Positions 5,671-7,017 of a stretch of 7,017 bases of DNA are shown piece after piece; positions within the stretch are counted from its first letter, which is position 1; every line of letters starts with the position of its first letter. Location: the NCBI GenBank assembly GCA_946482495.1, contig CAMLRV010000118.1:1-7017 (forward strand), read 5' to 3'. This DNA is from an uncultured Flavobacteriia bacterium (GTDB lineage Bacteria > Bacteroidota > Bacteroidia > Flavobacteriales > Flavobacteriaceae). The position numbers were made by a program, and so were the translations under genes. Below the pieces are notes generated by a model. That model saw only the letters and a program-made list of their open reading frames with translations, was not told the DNA's origin and ran no database searches.

Positions 5671-7017
5671 TTATTTTAAGTTTTCAATTAATTCATCAAG
5701 TGAAACGGTGACTTGTTCACCATTGTTTAAATCTTTAAGCTTGAATTGATTTTGTTGCATTTCTTCTTCCCCAACAATTACAGCATAAGGAATTCCTTTT
5801 TTCTCAGCAAATTGAAATTGTTTTCCCATTTTTGCTGCATCTGGATACATTTCAACGCGAATACCGTTTTGTCTTAATTTCGAAATTGTTTTTAAAGAAT
5901 ATAAGGCTTCTGTTTCTCCGAAATTAATAAACATCGCTTTTGATGTTGTAGTTACTGTTTCCGGGAACAAACCTAATTCTTCCATCACTAAATAAATTCT
6001 ATCTAACCCGAAAGAAATTCCAACACCACTCATATTTTTCAAACCGAAAATACCAGTTAAATCGTCATAACGACCACCGCCACCTATTGAGCCCATAGAA
6101 ACTCCAGCTGGTGCAGTTACTTCATAAATTGCGCCCGTATAATAATTTAAACCACGAGCTAAGGTTACATCTAAATCTAAATTTGCTGATTGCAAACCTA
6201 ATTCGTTTATAGCATTACAAATGAATTTTAATTCTTCCACACCTTTTGTTCCTTCTTCTGAAGAAGCTAAAAGAGTAGCTAACTTTTCAATTTTTTCGTT
6301 GATAGTTCCTGTAAAGTTAAAAAGGGGTTGTACTTTTTCAATTGCAGATTCCGAAATACCTTTTTCAAGCATTTCTTTTTTCACACCATCTTCCCCTATT
6401 TTATCTAATTTATCTAGCGCCACCGTAAAATCAATTAATTTATCTGAAGCACCAATTACTTCTGCAATTCCAGATAAAACTTTACGGTTATTAATTTTAA
6501 TTGTTACGCCATTTAAACCTAATTTCGAAAAAACCGTATCGTATAATTGTACAAATTCTACTTCTTGCCAAAGCGAATTACTTCCCACTACATCAGCATC
6601 ACATTGATAAAACTCTCTAAAACGCCCCTTTTGAGGTCTATCTGCTCGCCAAACTGGTTGAATTTGATAACGTTTAAACGGAAACTCTAATTCATTTTGA
6701 TGTTGAACTACATAACGTGCAAATGGCACTGTTAAATCGTAACGTAAAGCTTTTTCAGAGATAAAACTAGTGAATTTTTTACTTTCGATTTTATCAAAAT
6801 AAATTCCTAAAACTCGAATTACTCTTCTATCAACGAAATCCTCAATAATTTCATTCTTTAGAACATCACAACTTTCACAATCAGCTAATGCTCTATAAAT
6901 TTTTTTATTTAAAACTTTACTTTGTCTAAAAGTTCTTATCTCATCTAAAATTATATCTCTTAAATCATCGCTATAAAAATTTTTAATTTTATTCTCAGAA
7001 TTTATACTGTTATTAAT
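5671..7017 (-). CDS. hisS: Histidyl-tRNA synthetase (HisRS), N-terminus outside window, unusual upstream segment
   Basis: HisRS charges tRNA-His with histidine in the cytoplasm. The frame is open from the right edge to TAA 5671-5673, giving 448 visible residues; the GTG at 6727-6729 is the internal valine of [15 protein letters not shown], not a start. Conserved elements are the motif 2 region [13 protein letters not shown] (nt 6598-6636), the histidine-binding RGLNYYTG (6133-6156), GGGGRYDDL, motif 3 [11 protein letters not shown] (5995-6027), and a C-terminal anticodon-binding domain (about 5671-5943). The oddity is upstream: the bases from 6781 to the window edge translate without stop, methionine or valine start codon, but do not look like the expected HisRS N-terminus (KGTRD...; GKYGEEGDKLIFKI). 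Only [10 protein letters not shown], directly before ALRYDLTV, fits. That region has about 22% GC by my count against about 33% in the neighbouring hisS body. It may be an expanded linker in a known variable loop, with motif 1 further upstream outside the window. Confidence 0.93.
   Translation of the reverse strand: MNNSINSENKIKNFYSDDLRDIILDEIRTFRQSKVLNKKIYRALADCESCDVLKNEIIEDFVDRRVIRVLGIYFDKIESKKFTSFISEKALRYDLTVPFARYVVQHQNELEFPFKRYQIQPVWRADRPQKGRFREFYQCDADVVGSNSLWQEVEFVQLYDTVFSKLGLNGVTIKINNRKVLSGIAEVIGASDKLIDFTVALDKLDKIGEDGVKKEMLEKGISESAIEKVQPLFNFTGTINEKIEKLATLLASSEEGTKGVEELKFICNAINELGLQSANLDLDVTLARGLNYYTGAIYEVTAPAGVSMGSIGGGGRYDDLTGIFGLKNMSGVGISFGLDRIYLVMEELGLFPETVTTTSKAMFINFGETEALYSLKTISKLRQNGIRVEMYPDAAKMGKQFQFAEKKGIPYAVIVGEEEMQQNQFKLKDLNNGEQVTVSLDELIENLK

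Noticed and set aside
5549..5749. Small plus-strand ORF across the MATE-hisS spacer
   Set aside because: It overlaps the start of the MATE gene, the repeat array and the hisS end on the opposite strand, and has no recognisable protein features.
6727..6729. GTG as start codon of hisS
   Set aside because: It encodes the valine of the conserved [13 protein letters not shown] segment, and the frame stays open to the window edge.
6781..7017. Intein in HisRS
   Set aside because: The junction lacks the terminal His-Asn and following Cys/Ser/Thr, and no splicing or endonuclease motif is visible.

Overview
The window reads as chromosomal DNA of a low-GC member of the Bacteroidota, most probably a Flavobacteriaceae (Flavobacterium-like). 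The grounds are the strongly AT-rich coding sequence, a TTG-N19-TAnnTTTG promoter, the absence of obvious Shine-Dalgarno sequences, a flavobacterial-type histidyl-tRNA synthetase, and a lipoprotein and a small acidic protein of kinds I associate with that phylum. This rests on recognition, not on a database search.

Layout. The left edge (1-430, + strand) is the C-terminal part of a serine hydrolase of the class C beta-lactamase fold. A nearly perfect hairpin with A and T tracts on both sides (432-470) separates it from everything else, which lies on the minus strand and is read from right to left. In transcription order these are: hisS (5671 to beyond the right edge), a NorM-like MATE efflux pump (4208-5566), a 76-residue acidic protein (3824-4054), a lipoprotein (2293-3780), an ABC ATPase (1650-2300) and an FtsX/MacB-type permease (496-1650). 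The last four look like one operon. A consensus Bacteroidota promoter lies at 4150-4179, the gene gap is 43 nt, then the ORFs overlap by 8 nt and by 1 nt (TAATG), and the bidirectional terminator follows.

How the genes work together. ATPase plus permease form a minimal ABC unit of the LolD/LolC or MacB kind, which moves lipids, lipoproteins or signals at the inner membrane rather than small nutrients. The translationally coupled lipoprotein is the natural candidate partner or substrate. The ATPase departs from consensus in its H-loop and in the first glycine of Walker A. hisS and the MATE gene are housekeeping or efflux genes without an evident link to this operon.

Points worth a second look are: (1) an unrecognised stretch of about 80-90 residues or more, much poorer in GC, directly upstream of the conserved ALRYDLTV segment of HisRS; (2) the lipoprotein-ABC cassette with its divergent ATPase; (3) two different degenerate short-unit repeat arrays, one immediately behind the stop codon of hisS and one behind that of the MATE gene, the latter containing the -33 box of the next operon; (4) a 16-bp perfect palindrome between that promoter and its first gene. 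I see no RNA gene, CRISPR array, insertion sequence or prophage. No gap between genes exceeds 155 bases.
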